The notes under the pieces: model-generated
What the model was told of the DNA's origin: nothing
What the model saw: the letters and a program-made list of their open reading frames with translations, nothing else
Databases searched by the model: none
Shown here: positions 55,113 through 63,298 of the stretch, in pieces
Numbering within the stretch: position 1 is the stretch's first letter
How the letters are laid out: each line of letters starts with the position of its first letter
From: Chloroflexi bacterium TSY
GTDB taxonomy: Bacteria > Chloroflexota > Anaerolineae > Caldilineales > Caldilineaceae
Assembly: GCA_019217005.1 (NCBI GenBank)
Contig: JAHBNG010000005.1
Coordinates: 62,001 to 126,000 of the forward strand
Length of the DNA: 64,000 nucleotides
Direction of reading: 5' to 3'
Program-made: the position numbers and the translations under genes

Positions 55113-56432
55113 GTACAAAGAGGCATAAATGATTACGCAGATAGAGCCTTGCCCTTGTAGGTCCACTGGAAAGGTTTAGCCATAGTTTGGTTGTAGTAGT
55201 CAATGAAAGCGAAAACTTTGTTGCGTAAGTCATCAAGAGAAAGAAAAGAACCTTTGCGCAATAGTTTACGGACCAAAATGCTAATCCAGATTTCAATCTG
55301 ATTCATCCAGGAAGCATGTTTAGGCGTATAGTAGAAGACAATGCGATGTTCTTGATGGGACAAGAATTCGGCACGAGTCTTCATGGATTCGAGGATGCCA
55401 GATTTGCCTTTTACACCAAGATCACAGGTGATGTCCGACTCAGCGGCCACGTAGCGAACAAGAGATTCGGAGCAATGGATGTTGAGATTATCAACCACGA
55501 TATGCCAACGTTTGATGTGAGGGTGTGCCTCAACCATCTGGCGAATATGTGCAACATAATCGTGCTCGGTGCGGTGGGTTCAGCAGTGACCCAGAGAATG
55601 CCACCCAAGGCAACATTGAATGTCAGGATGAAGGCTAAGGTGCCATGACGGATATACTCATGCTCAATGAGACGGTCTTTGCCAGGGACAGTTGGACGAT
55701 CGGGATATTTCCTTTCGAGGGCTTGAACCCTGTCTTTCATCATTGGAAACAACGAGTTCACCCTTCTTCGCCAGTTCAGAAGCACGGGCATAGAGGTCAT
55801 TGATGGTTTGGCTCTTCACCTCAAAGAGTTCATCCTTGGGCGTGTTTTGCCAGTAGCGACTCATATGGGGCCGAATTGATGCATCTTTTTAAAAGCCTCG
55901 CCGCATGTCTGGGTGAGATACTTTCTACTATATTTCGCTTGACCAGTTCGTCGGCGATTTCTCGCCCTGTCCATTCGCTGATGGGACGCCCGCACTTCTC
56001 TGGCGATTCACAGGCCAAGGCTTCCAGTTGGCATCTTTGGTCTGCCGTGATTACGGACGGTGCCCCAGGACGTGGCAGGTCTTCCAACCTCTCTTGCGCT
56101 GTGAGTTCTTCCAGCGGTATCGCTTCTAGAGCTAGCCATCTCTTTTTCCAGTTGAAGACCGTTTTGCGAGACACGCCCACTTCTAGGCTAATTGTCCCAG
56201 AATCTTTACCCGCAGCTGCGTACAAAATTATCTGCGCTCGCTTGACCATCTGTTGGCCCGTTGTGTGCCCCTTGACTAACTGCTCTAGACCTTCTTTCGC
56301 TTTTGGGCTTAGTTCGATTTTTTCGGCTTCTGGACCTGGCATCTCTTTTTCTCCTTCTTTGGGATATTATCGATGCCTCCAGTTTACATAACTCCTGCAA
56401 TTATCTATGTAATCATTTATGCCTTTCTGTAC
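55113..56432. mobile_element. IS630-family insertion sequence, degenerate
   Basis: A 1320-bp element. Ends GTACAAAGAGGCATAAATGA and (complement) GTACAGAAAGGCATAAATGA are inverted repeats that continue to ATTAC. It is flanked by TA on both sides (55111-55112 and 56433-56434), as is usual for IS630. The transposase inside is on the minus strand. Confidence 0.87.
55133..56342 (-). pseudogene. IS630-family transposase, frameshifted
   Basis: From ATG 56342 the product reads LSPKAKEGLEQLVKGHT, VSRKTVFNWKKRW (helix-turn-helix) and GRPISEWTGREIADELVKR, all typical of the IS630 N-terminal domain. After frame changes near 55840 and 55770 it continues in the DDE part: [17 protein letters not shown] near 55490 (second Asp) and [30 protein letters not shown] near 55340 (third acid Glu). 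Several indels make it unreadable as one protein. Confidence 0.86.
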
Positions 56433-56517
56433 TAGTGCTCCATCCACGCTAAAAATTCGGATTCTGAGATAGAGAAGAAACCAAAAATTAAGACTGGATG
56501 ATGCACTAGGGACAACA

Positions 56518-56706
56518 TTGGTTAATCCCTTTCGCGTACAATTGGGAAATGAACGATTTTCACTTTTCTTCAACCAGGTTGATGGGCAATCGTTGACGCG
56601 CAGATTGTTGAGCCGCCAACGTAAAATGGAGGATATCGCGGCCTTCTTGACCCGTCAGGCTTGGGGGAGTTTCATGCAGCATGGCGTTAATTGGGTGGCG
56701 GGTTGA
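56518..56706 (+). pseudogene. Unidentified short frame before the orphan permease
   Basis: A 62-codon frame (NPFRVQLGNERFSLFFNQVD, then a TRRLLSRQRKMEDIAAFLTR stretch) ends at a TGA at 56704 in the same frame as the permease that follows. It does not resemble a permease N-terminus. It could be a remnant of another gene fused by deletion. The first 85 bases after the IS630 element (56435-56517) show no feature. Confidence 0.3.
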
Positions 56707-57582
56707 GTTGATGAAACTCTGTTAAATCTGTTCGCCAAACGCAACGGTTGGGCAATTACGGCCAGGCGATGTCTGCTCTATCTGATTCTCACCTTCCTGG
56801 CTATCCTCTTTTTAGTTCCCGTTTATGGCGTTCTTGTCACCTCATTAAAGTCAGTGGCGGACGTGGCTGAAGGCGGCTATTGGAATCTCCCGCCAACCCT
56901 GAATCTGGGCAACTTCCTGTCGCTGGTGAATCCCGAAATCGGTAATCTTGGCCTCTACTTGCGCAATTCACTGCTACTGACGATTCCCGCATCCGCATTG
57001 TCGATTGCATTGGGGACTCTCGCAGGACATACCCTGGGCAAGTATACATTTCGCGGGGACGGTTTGCTCTTTGTGTTTATCGTGGCTGGTATGTTTCTAC
57101 CGCCCCAAATTGCCCTCATTCCCATGTTCCGCTTGATGAACGATATCAACTTATACGACACGCTGTGGGCCGTCATCATTATCCACACTGCGTTCGGGAT
57201 CCCTATCTGTACGCTCGTGATGCGCAATTTCTTCCAGACCGTGCCCAATGCCCTACTCGAAGCTGCCCTGATCGATGGTGCCAACGAATATCATGTTTTT
57301 GCGCGTATCATGCTACCACTCACCCGTCCAGCCCTTGCGGTGCTGGCGACCCTGCAGTTTACGTGGATCTGGAATGACTTTTTGTGGCCATTCATCTTGA
57401 CCGAGCAGGCCAGCAGTCGCACGATTATGGTGGGTATTGTCAACTTAACTGGGCAGTATAGCGTGGATTGGAGCGGGCAAGCTGCTGCTTCCCTGATTGG
57501 CTCATTGCCTACCTTGTTGATCTTTATCTTTTTCCAACGCTATTTTATTCGAGGGCTAACGCTCGGCGCGGTGAAGGGATAG
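56707..57582 (+). CDS. Sugar ABC transporter permease, MalG/UgpE-like, start unclear
   Basis: A MalG-like permease of about 285 residues. The frame opens right after the TGA at 56704 and reads NLFAKRNGWAITARRCLLYLILTFLAILFLVPVYGVLVTSLKS, which is the expected cytoplasmic start plus first helix, but no ATG, GTG or TTG is available there; the first usable codon is GTG at 56854, which would delete helix one. The EAA loop is EAALIDGANEYHVFARIMLP near 190-209 and the C-terminus is GLTLGAVKG. It is an orphan with no binding protein or MalF beside it, probably 5'-truncated by a rearrangement. Confidence 0.72.
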   Translation, partial: VDETLLNLFAKRNGWAITARRCLLYLILTFLAILFLVPVYGVLVTSLKSVADVAEGGYWNLPPTLNLGNFLSLVNPEIGNLGLYLRNSLLLTIPASALSIALGTLAGHTLGKYTFRGDGLLFVFIVAGMFLPPQIALIPMFRLMNDINLYDTLWAVIIIHTAFGIPICTLVMRNFFQTVPNALLEAALIDGANEYHVFARIMLPLTRPALAVLATLQFTWIWNDFLWPFILTEQASSRTIMVGIVNLTGQYSVDWSGQAAASLIGSLPTLLIFIFFQRYFIRGLTLGAVKG

Positions 57583-57589
57583 GTCCTTA

Positions 57590-57670
57590 GTGCTTATTCG
57601 AAGAGTTCCGTGACGGTACATTCTTACTCGAGAAGCTAGCTGGACTCACAACCACTTTTCGGATAGGTTC
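57590..57670. repeat. 81-bp MITE, family A copy 5
   Basis: Begins GTGCTTATTCGAAGAG and ends CTTTTCGGATAGGTTC, flanked by TTA at 57587-57589 and CTA at 57671-57673. The left arm carries two changes from the family, so this copy is older. It starts eight bases after the permease stop codon. Confidence 0.83.
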
Positions 57671-57746
57671 CTAGTCGAGAAAACGTTGAGGATGACCACC
57701 TACCCAAACTTTCTCCAAAAGAGACGAGCACTCATTACGAAAGCAG

Positions 57747-57777
57747 TTGGGGGAATGGCGCAACAGTGTGATATAAT
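57747..57777 (+). promoter_or_regulatory. Possible promoter upstream of a short hairpin
   Basis: TTGGGG at 57747-57752 and TATAAT at 57772-57777, spaced 19 bases, which is longer than ideal. A strong hairpin follows about 33 bases downstream. Confidence 0.35.
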
Positions 57778-57810
57778 TATTGGTGATTTTGTTGTAGATG
57801 GATGTTGGGT

Positions 57811-57842
57811 GCCTGTTCCGAACGAAGGGAACAGGCATTTTT
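57811..57842 (+). terminator. Rho-independent terminator-like hairpin
   Basis: GCCTGTTCC pairs with GGGAACAGGC across GAACGAA, followed by ATTTTT. It is upstream of the ygfZ-like gene, whose start is at 57965. It may end transcription from the orphan permease or act as an attenuator. The gap 57583-57964 also holds MITE A copy 5 and MITE B copy 2. Confidence 0.75.
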
Positions 57843-57856
57843 GCGTTGCGGACCCT

Positions 57857-57936
57857 CTGAGTGTGTACCACAAAGTATGTAAATGAACACTGCTCAGTCA
57901 GAGAACTGCTGCATTTACACACTTTGGGACACACTC
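57857..57936. repeat. Short inverted-repeat element, family B copy 2
   Basis: Arms GAGTGTGTACCACAAAGTAT and (complement of the right end) GAGTGTGTCCCAAAGTGTGT. It lies between the terminator-like hairpin and the ygfZ-like gene. The 7-bp flanks do not match here. Confidence 0.8.
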
Positions 57937-57964
57937 CCGACCTCTATTGTAGAGTGAGGTATTT

Positions 57965-58939
57965 ATGCAAACTTTAACGTTAGATAGAACAGAATACACG
58001 AAAGAATATGAATCGTTTGTCACTGAAGCAGTTTTACAAGCAAAACCCGATAGTGGTCTTTTGTTGATGAGTGATAGCGACCGCGTTGATTTTTTACAGC
58101 GCATGACAACAAATGACATCCAAGCGTTGAAACCAGGTGAGTCTGCTGTGACAGTTCTGACGAATCCGATGGCGCGCATTCTCTTTGTTTTTACCGTGCT
58201 CTGCCATGATGATGAATTGTTGCTCCTTCCTGCAACTGGACAAACTGCGGCTTTGGAAAAGTATCTACGTGGTCAGATCTTCTTTATGGATCAAGTCAAA
58301 ATTGAGAACCAGAGTGATCGATTTCAGCGTGTTCGTCTGATGGGACCAAAGGGTGCGAAAACTTTGTCCGAAGCAGGTTATGCTGTTGACGATCTGGTGA
58401 ATGAAACTGTTCTAGAAAAGGATCATCTCATCATCCTAAACCAACAGGCGTATGATCTACCTGGTTATGAAGTAATTGTGCCGTCTAAGCAATCAACCGA
58501 TTTTGTTGCCTCGCTGGGTAAAGCTGGGGCGATGACGCTTACAAACGAAGACGCTTATTTCGCACGCCGAATCGAGCAAGGCCGTCCATTACCTGGATAC
58601 GAATTGACAGACGATTTCACGCCCCTTGAGGCTGGTCTGGCGTGGACCTGCGCCGAGAACAAAGGCTGTTATACCGGTCAAGAGATCATTGCACGCCAGA
58701 TTACCTATGACAAAGTGACGAAGACATTGGTTGGTTTGCGGAGTGATACATTGCTCACACCGGGAACAATTGCAACGGCCAAAGGACGGAAGATCGGCAC
58801 GGTCACAAGCGCCGCCCATAGCCCAGCACTTGATGCACCCATCGCATTAGCGATCATAAAACGTCCACAAAATGAACCGGGGACGGAAGTTGAGGTAGAT
58901 GGGAATTTTGCCGAGGTCATGGAGATACCATTCGTTTGA
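57965..58939 (+). CDS. ygfZ: YgfZ/GcvT-family protein
   Basis: A 324-residue folate-binding protein of the YgfZ type, which in E. coli supports iron-sulfur enzymes and tRNA modification. The signature KGCYTGQEIIARQ (about 236-248) carries the family's conserved Cys in K-G-C-Y-x-G-Q-E. Other GcvT-like blocks are RVDFLQRMTTNDI near 41-53 and FTPLEAGLAW near 222-231. The domain structure is that of glycine-cleavage T-protein without its catalytic context. It is followed by a lipoate-metabolism gene after 113 bases, an apt neighbour because both serve 2-oxoacid/glycine cleavage and Fe-S enzymes. Confidence 0.88.
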   Translation: MQTLTLDRTEYTKEYESFVTEAVLQAKPDSGLLLMSDSDRVDFLQRMTTNDIQALKPGESAVTVLTNPMARILFVFTVLCHDDELLLLPATGQTAALEKYLRGQIFFMDQVKIENQSDRFQRVRLMGPKGAKTLSEAGYAVDDLVNETVLEKDHLIILNQQAYDLPGYEVIVPSKQSTDFVASLGKAGAMTLTNEDAYFARRIEQGRPLPGYELTDDFTPLEAGLAWTCAENKGCYTGQEIIARQITYDKVTKTLVGLRSDTLLTPGTIATAKGRKIGTVTSAAHSPALDAPIALAIIKRPQNEPGTEVEVDGNFAEVMEIPFV

Positions 58940-58946
58940 ATCATAA

Positions 58947-59028
58947 CGAGAGTGTGTCCCAACGTGTGTAAATGCAACCGTTTCTCTGACCGAGCGATGT
59001 CCATTTACACACTTTGCGGTACACACTC
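58947..59028. repeat. Short inverted-repeat element, family B copy 3
   Basis: An 82-bp element, arms GAGTGTGTCCCAACGTGTGT and (complement of the right end) GAGTGTGTACCGCAAAGTGT. ATCATAA occurs on both sides (58940-58946 and 59029-59035), a 7-bp target duplication. It starts seven bases after the ygfZ stop. Confidence 0.85.
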
Positions 59029-59051
59029 ATCATAAACTTAGTCGGCTTAAT

Positions 59052-59918
59052 ATGACTAAAGTTGCCCCATCTATTGAATGCGCCACGTGGCGATTGCTAA
59101 TCGAAGAGGGACCGCGCTCTGGTGCAGCGAATATGGCCATCGACCAAGCAATTGCCGAAGCCTGTGCAGCGGGTGAGAGTCCACCTACGCTTCGTTTTTA
59201 TCAATGGGATCCACCCGCTGTCAGTCTAGGCAGACACCAGGCCATCGCCGAAATCAACGTTGACGCAATAGATGAACTCGGATATGAAGTGGTCCGCCGT
59301 TCGACGGGTGGGCGCGCAATTTTGCACATTGACGAGCTAACTTACTCTGTCGCCGCACCGAAAGATGAATATCGTGTTGGCGGTGGCGTCATGGACTCTT
59401 ATTTGCGGATGAGCCATGCCCTGCTCGAGGGTCTACAATTGTTGGGTGTTGTGGCAGACAAAGCCGAGGCAGACGTACGAGCTGGAAAAGATGTATCGGC
59501 GGCCTGTTTTGAAGTGCCAAGCGCCTATGAGATCACTGCAAAAGGACGCAAGCTGATGGGGAGTGCACAGAGCCGAAGGGCGGGATATGTCCTGCAGCAT
59601 GGTAGCTTACCACTCAAGGGAGACATTACACGCTTGATCCCGCTGCTAGCACTTCCTCCAGAGTCCGCATACACCCTCCAACATCAGTTAAAAAATCAAG
59701 CATCCACCCTTGCACAGGCACTTGGCACGACGCAAGACGATTTGCGTTTGACCTTTCAAAATGTTGCCAGTTCCTTGGCTCGAGGGTTTCGTCATTCACT
59801 CAATCTTATCTTAGAAACACCCCGGTTTGACAAGCAGTTAACCTCTTTAGAACTCCGCCGCTCCGCCGAATTGATTCGTGAAAAGTATGCGAATCCGGAA
59901 TGGACGTTTAATCGTTAA
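59052..59918 (+). CDS. lipM: Lipoate/octanoate transferase, LipM/LplA family
   Basis: A 288-residue protein of the biotin/lipoate ligase fold. It contains [12 protein letters not shown] near 27, [16 protein letters not shown] near 48-63, the [19 protein letters not shown] block near 84-102 (lipoyl-AMP/octanoyl recognition) and the catalytic Cys followed by FEVPSAYEI near 155 with GRKLMGSAQ. The Cys after SAA matches octanoyl-ACP:GcvH transferases (LipM) rather than ATP-using LplA. It would attach octanoate to a carrier protein for lipoate synthesis. It sits downstream of the ygfZ-like gene with a MITE between them. Confidence 0.82.
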   Translation: MTKVAPSIECATWRLLIEEGPRSGAANMAIDQAIAEACAAGESPPTLRFYQWDPPAVSLGRHQAIAEINVDAIDELGYEVVRRSTGGRAILHIDELTYSVAAPKDEYRVGGGVMDSYLRMSHALLEGLQLLGVVADKAEADVRAGKDVSAACFEVPSAYEITAKGRKLMGSAQSRRAGYVLQHGSLPLKGDITRLIPLLALPPESAYTLQHQLKNQASTLAQALGTTQDDLRLTFQNVASSLARGFRHSLNLILETPRFDKQLTSLELRRSAELIREKYANPEWTFNR

Positions 59919-60396
59919 GAGTTGGTTAAAAATTGGCAAAATTGCCTGCCAACTCTAGTTTCGCCCATATCGTAACTCTTTTTCAATCGTCTACGTATAT
60001 ATCAGGGGATATACACCAAACAACGCCATAGGCAAACTATTGGCTAAACTGAATCCATGTGAACATCCCAAAGTAATCGGCATTCCAAAGCCAGAAGGAG
60101 GCCGGTCTTTTCTACGTTGTAGGAAGATCTTGAGACATCCACATGAGATTCTGAAGAGCCTAAGGCTTTTTCCACAATTAAAATCCCTAATTTGATCTGG
60201 AAAAGCTCAAGCTATTCCAGAGAAATCGACTTGGCAAATCAGGGATTTATTTCTCTGGAATGGCCTAAGACATTCGCGCTACTTCATTTTGGGAGATGAT
60301 TCTCTTGGCGGGGTGGTTGCTTGTGGTCACCTATGCGCAAGAATGGTGCATAGATAGCGCGCCAGGATACCGTTAATTCCAGGATGCAGCAGACCT
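59919..60396. other. Gene-free stretch with repeats
   Basis: No coding region is supported in these 478 bases. It contains the family D repeat copy at 60178-60266 and a short palindrome AGCCTAAGGCTTTTT near 60157 that could be a weak terminator after the LipM-like gene. Nothing else was recognised. Confidence 0.55.
60178..60266. repeat. Inverted-repeat element, family D copy 2
   Basis: AAAATCCC, GGAAAAGCTCAAGCTATTCC and the end CTCTGGAATGGCCTAAG match the copy at 49371-49466 with gaps. Internal inverted copies are GCTATTCCAGAGAAAT and ATTTCTCTGGAATGGC. No target duplication was found. Confidence 0.55.
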
Positions 60397-60708
60397 ATGA
60401 TACATTATCGAGAAGTACTCCGAACAACTCAAACACACACAGAATCCGAAAAACTGGAAACGATAAACAAGATTGCCTCCTTTTTTATTACTCAGTCTAA
60501 ATTGGAAAAAGCCTTTGCCCTTCTCACTTTTGTACGGCGACACCCCGCGGCGGATCGTATTAGCCGACAGTTTGCAACAGAAAAATGTCGTGAGCTGCAT
60601 CTGCTTCTTTCAGAAGAAGCAGTGACTGAGATCGAAGAAACTGCACGGACAGCAACAATAGAATTGGTTGTCTCAGAGCTCTTGAACGAAATCGGCGCTG
60701 ATTGCTAA
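60397..60708 (+). CDS. Small helical protein resembling the C-terminal end of LuxR-type ATPase regulators
   Basis: A 103-residue protein with no catalytic motif. The pattern KIASFFITQSKLEKAFALLTFVRRHPAADRISRQFA then CRELHLLLSEE and ELVVSELLNEI resembles the C-terminal helical (TPR-like) end of large ATP-dependent transcriptional regulators common in Chloroflexota, where A..LL..VL.HPA..... patterns recur. It may be the remnant of such a regulator or a stand-alone small protein. It lies 15 bases from the stop of the SDR on the other strand. A start at 60397 is not supported by a strong Shine-Dalgarno sequence. Confidence 0.5.
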   Translation: MIHYREVLRTTQTHTESEKLETINKIASFFITQSKLEKAFALLTFVRRHPAADRISRQFATEKCRELHLLLSEEAVTEIEETARTATIELVVSELLNEIGADC

Positions 60709-60723
60709 TTTTTCGGATTTCAC

Positions 60724-61494
60724 TCAATAGGCTGTCCATCCGCCGTCAATCGTAATGCCAGCCCCTGTGACAAAGCTGCTTGCATCACTAGCCAAAAAGA
60801 GGGTCAATCCGTGGATCTCATGCAGTGCCCCCCAACGACCAAGGGGTATTTTGGCGATGAAGTTTTTGTATGCTTCTGGATCATCCATAATCGATTGATT
60901 CATCTCCGTGGCAAAGGGACCTGGTAGCATTGCATTGACCGTGATGTTGTGAGGGGCCCACTCGAGAGATAAAGTACGCGTCATCTGCAAGATTGCTCCT
61001 TTGCTGCTGGCATAGGGGGTGCGGTCGGGCATGCTGATGATTGAGAGGGTTGAACCAACGTTGATCACGCGCCCATAGCGTCGTTCCTTCATATGAGGTG
61101 CGATAGCTCGACACATTAGCCACGGTCCCGTTACGTTGATCTGCTGAACCTCTTGAAACTCCTCAAGGGTTAACTCATCGATTGGTCCCCGAATATTGAT
61201 GCCGGCATTGTTGATCAGGACATCGATCTGACCGAAATCGGTCAAAACATTGCCGATCAGCGAATAGACTTGCTCTTGCTGGGTAACGTTACAGGCATAA
61301 CCGCGGCAGATCGCGTTTGTTTCAGTTGTTATGGCCTCTGCCGCATTGCTTGCTCTCTCTGCGCTACGACAGACAATAGCAACTTGCGCACCCGCGCTCG
61401 CCAGTGCATGAGCCATCTCTTTGCCCAACCCGCGATTTCCGCCCGTCACAATCGCTGTTTTCCCATCCATGCGAAATTGATCAAATACGTTCAT
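60724..61494 (-). CDS. Short-chain dehydrogenase/reductase (FabG / gluconate dehydrogenase-like)
   Basis: A 256-residue SDR with [10 protein letters not shown] as the coenzyme loop near residue 18-27, the NNAG block near 95, catalytic Ser in VGSTLSII near 147 and YASSK near 160-164. The first residues ([19 protein letters not shown]) match gluconate 5-dehydrogenase and 2-deoxygluconate dehydrogenase-type SDRs, which would fit with the mannonate pathway, though the resemblance is not proof. Its start overlaps the end of the metallo-hydrolase gene by four bases (ATGA), so the two are co-transcribed, hydrolase first. Confidence 0.85.
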   Translation of the reverse strand: MNVFDQFRMDGKTAIVTGGNRGLGKEMAHALASAGAQVAIVCRSAERASNAAEAITTETNAICRGYACNVTQQEQVYSLIGNVLTDFGQIDVLINNAGINIRGPIDELTLEEFQEVQQINVTGPWLMCRAIAPHMKERRYGRVINVGSTLSIISMPDRTPYASSKGAILQMTRTLSLEWAPHNITVNAMLPGPFATEMNQSIMDDPEAYKNFIAKIPLGRWGALHEIHGLTLFLASDASSFVTGAGITIDGGWTAY

Positions 61495-62147
61495 AAGGCA
61501 GCATCCAAGAGTACAACTTGTGTCTCTTCTGGCAGAGCACTTTTGGTGATTTTCAGGATTTTTTGTGGTTCGGGTATTGTGACACCCAACTCTTTGACAA
61601 ATTTATCGACTGGCTCCAGCTCTTCTATCCATTTTGCCGACAAATTTGTTTGTTGGTAATGCATTGGCAAGAGCAATTTTGGTTCCAGCATGCCAACGAT
61701 TTCTGCGGCCCGTGTCGAATCAAGCGTATCCCCGCCACCAACTGGAACCATCAAAATATCAATTTCACCGATTTGGCGTTCGTCGATCTCCGACTTTTTG
61801 GGAATTTCGCCCATATCGCCTAAATGACCAATGCTAAAGTCATCAAATTCAAAAAAGTAGGCAACGTTGCGCTCACCAACAGATCCATTCTGCTTTCGAT
61901 GATGATTATGTAATCCTGTAATGAAGACATTCTGAATTTCATATTCTCCAGGACCAGTTAAGACTTTGGGTTCACCGCCAATGCGCACGGCGTCATTATG
62001 AGCAGGTCGATCATGACTGACCATCACAATATCAGCCTTGAGCTTGGGAAGCTGTGCGCCGACTGATTTATGATACGGATCGCAGACGACTGTTGTACCG
62101 CCTTCGCGAATCCGAAAACAAGATAATCCATACCAAGTGATTTCCAT
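61491..62147 (-). CDS. Metallo-beta-lactamase-fold hydrolase (UPF0173-like)
   Basis: A 218-residue protein of the metal-dependent MBL fold. The early [10 protein letters not shown] block, a [12 protein letters not shown] segment near residue 44-55 (HxxxxH-D-type metal motif, with Arg-Pro-Ala in place of the usual HxDH spacing), [11 protein letters not shown] near 108, [12 protein letters not shown] near 132 and [10 protein letters not shown] near 158 are visible. ATG 62147 is chosen as start because AAGGAG lies five bases upstream. Related proteins hydrolyse phosphodiesters, lactones or acyl compounds; the substrate here is unknown. It is the first gene of the pair with the SDR. Confidence 0.85.
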   Translation of the reverse strand: MEITWYGLSCFRIREGGTTVVCDPYHKSVGAQLPKLKADIVMVSHDRPAHNDAVRIGGEPKVLTGPGEYEIQNVFITGLHNHHRKQNGSVGERNVAYFFEFDDFSIGHLGDMGEIPKKSEIDERQIGEIDILMVPVGGGDTLDSTRAAEIVGMLEPKLLLPMHYQQTNLSAKWIEELEPVDKFVKELGVTIPEPQKILKITKSALPEETQVVLLDAAL

Positions 62148-62443
62148 GTGCACTCCTTGATGCAAAAACAAATAGGAACATATGTTTTATTTCGAGGTAT
62201 GGTACACCAGGTTGATTCGGTGAACCAAATATACCCATCTTCCAAATGTGTGCAAATGGTCCATTGATCATCATAGAAATGAACGGCAAGCCAGAGCCAC
62301 GACAAACAACGTCGTGACTCCGGTGAGCAGTGCGTTCCCCGCACAAATCTCAGACTGAGATTGCGAAGCATTTCTGCTTCATGTATCACAGATGCAGCAA
62401 CAAGCCGGTTAAATACATGATCCCCAAAAGGTTCAGGGGCGAA

Positions 62444-63298
62444 ATTTCATGGAAGAAGTGCGGGCAGGAATCCACCAACAAACGCATCACCAAGACCAAC
62501 CGTTGTTGTATTTGATTGCTCAACATACGCGACTGGCACACAGCATATTTTATTGGCGAGCAGCTTTTTCAACGCATCTGTAAAGATTGCCCCCTGCTGA
62601 TTGGGAGACAGGCTTTCGATTTCTTTATAATTTTCTATAGTGAAATCGGGGTGGTTCATTTTAGGCGGACAATTAGGTTTACATTTTTGCAAAGAGAAAA
62701 GATGTTTATATTTTCTAATTTGAGCCATGCTCAGGCAGAAAATGACCTCATATAGATTTTTGTCTATGTATCAAAAGTGTAAACCTAATTCTGAACCACC
62801 CCGTGAAATCATCTCCATAACAGAAGCGTGTTGTTGCCATCGTAACGCCGCCTTTGAGCGCTTTCGCAACACACATGGCTTTTTCACCATATGCAAGTGC
62901 CCAATACATGGAATGTACGACAATGATTGGAGCGGGGATTTGTTTTTGTAGATCCACTAATGCGTCTTTGATCTGAAAGACATTTAACACATCCAGTTTC
63001 CTACCGAGATGAGCTTGCAGTTCATCCTCATTGAGACTGAAAACGGTAATCTTATTCGCCAACGTAGAATGAATCAATTTGCTAAAGCTGGCATCATAAA
63101 AGCCCGCGTCCTCATAATAAACCAATACATCCTTCGGGAGATTCTGCATGATTCTTAAAAGAGACTCCAGCCTGTTGGTGAGAAGTTCCTCGCTCTGCAT
63201 CGCATTAAAGCCGGAAATCAGAAATACCCTGGCATCCGTGATCAGGCTGGAAAAATCCTCATTCAGATTCATAGTGATATTGTCATGATCATTATGAT
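62444..63298 (-). pseudogene. ADP-dependent sugar kinase (ADP-PFK/glucokinase family), N-terminus lost and MITE-disrupted
   Basis: Remnant of a sugar kinase that uses ADP as phosphate donor. The frame from 63298 reads DNITMNLNEDFSSLITDARVFLISGFNAMQ, then KDVLVYYEDAGFYD and MYWALAYGEKAMCVAKALKGG. At 62803-62810 the MITE begins, and the frame resumes at 62647 with IENYKEIESLSPNQQGAIFTDAL and the catalytic NTTTVGLGDAFVGGFLPALL ending in a TGA at 62444. Excision of 163 bases would restore the gene downstream. The N-terminal half is cut off by the IS copy that begins at 63299. Two independent insertions thus hit one gene. Confidence 0.83.
62648..62802. repeat. 155-bp MITE, family C copy 2
   Basis: Same length and ends as copy 1, GGGGTGGTTCA and TGAACCACCCC, with GTGAAATC repeated on both sides (62640-62647 and 62803-62810). 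The two copies differ in the centre but agree in the outer arms. It is inserted in the ADP-dependent kinase remnant. Confidence 0.95.
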
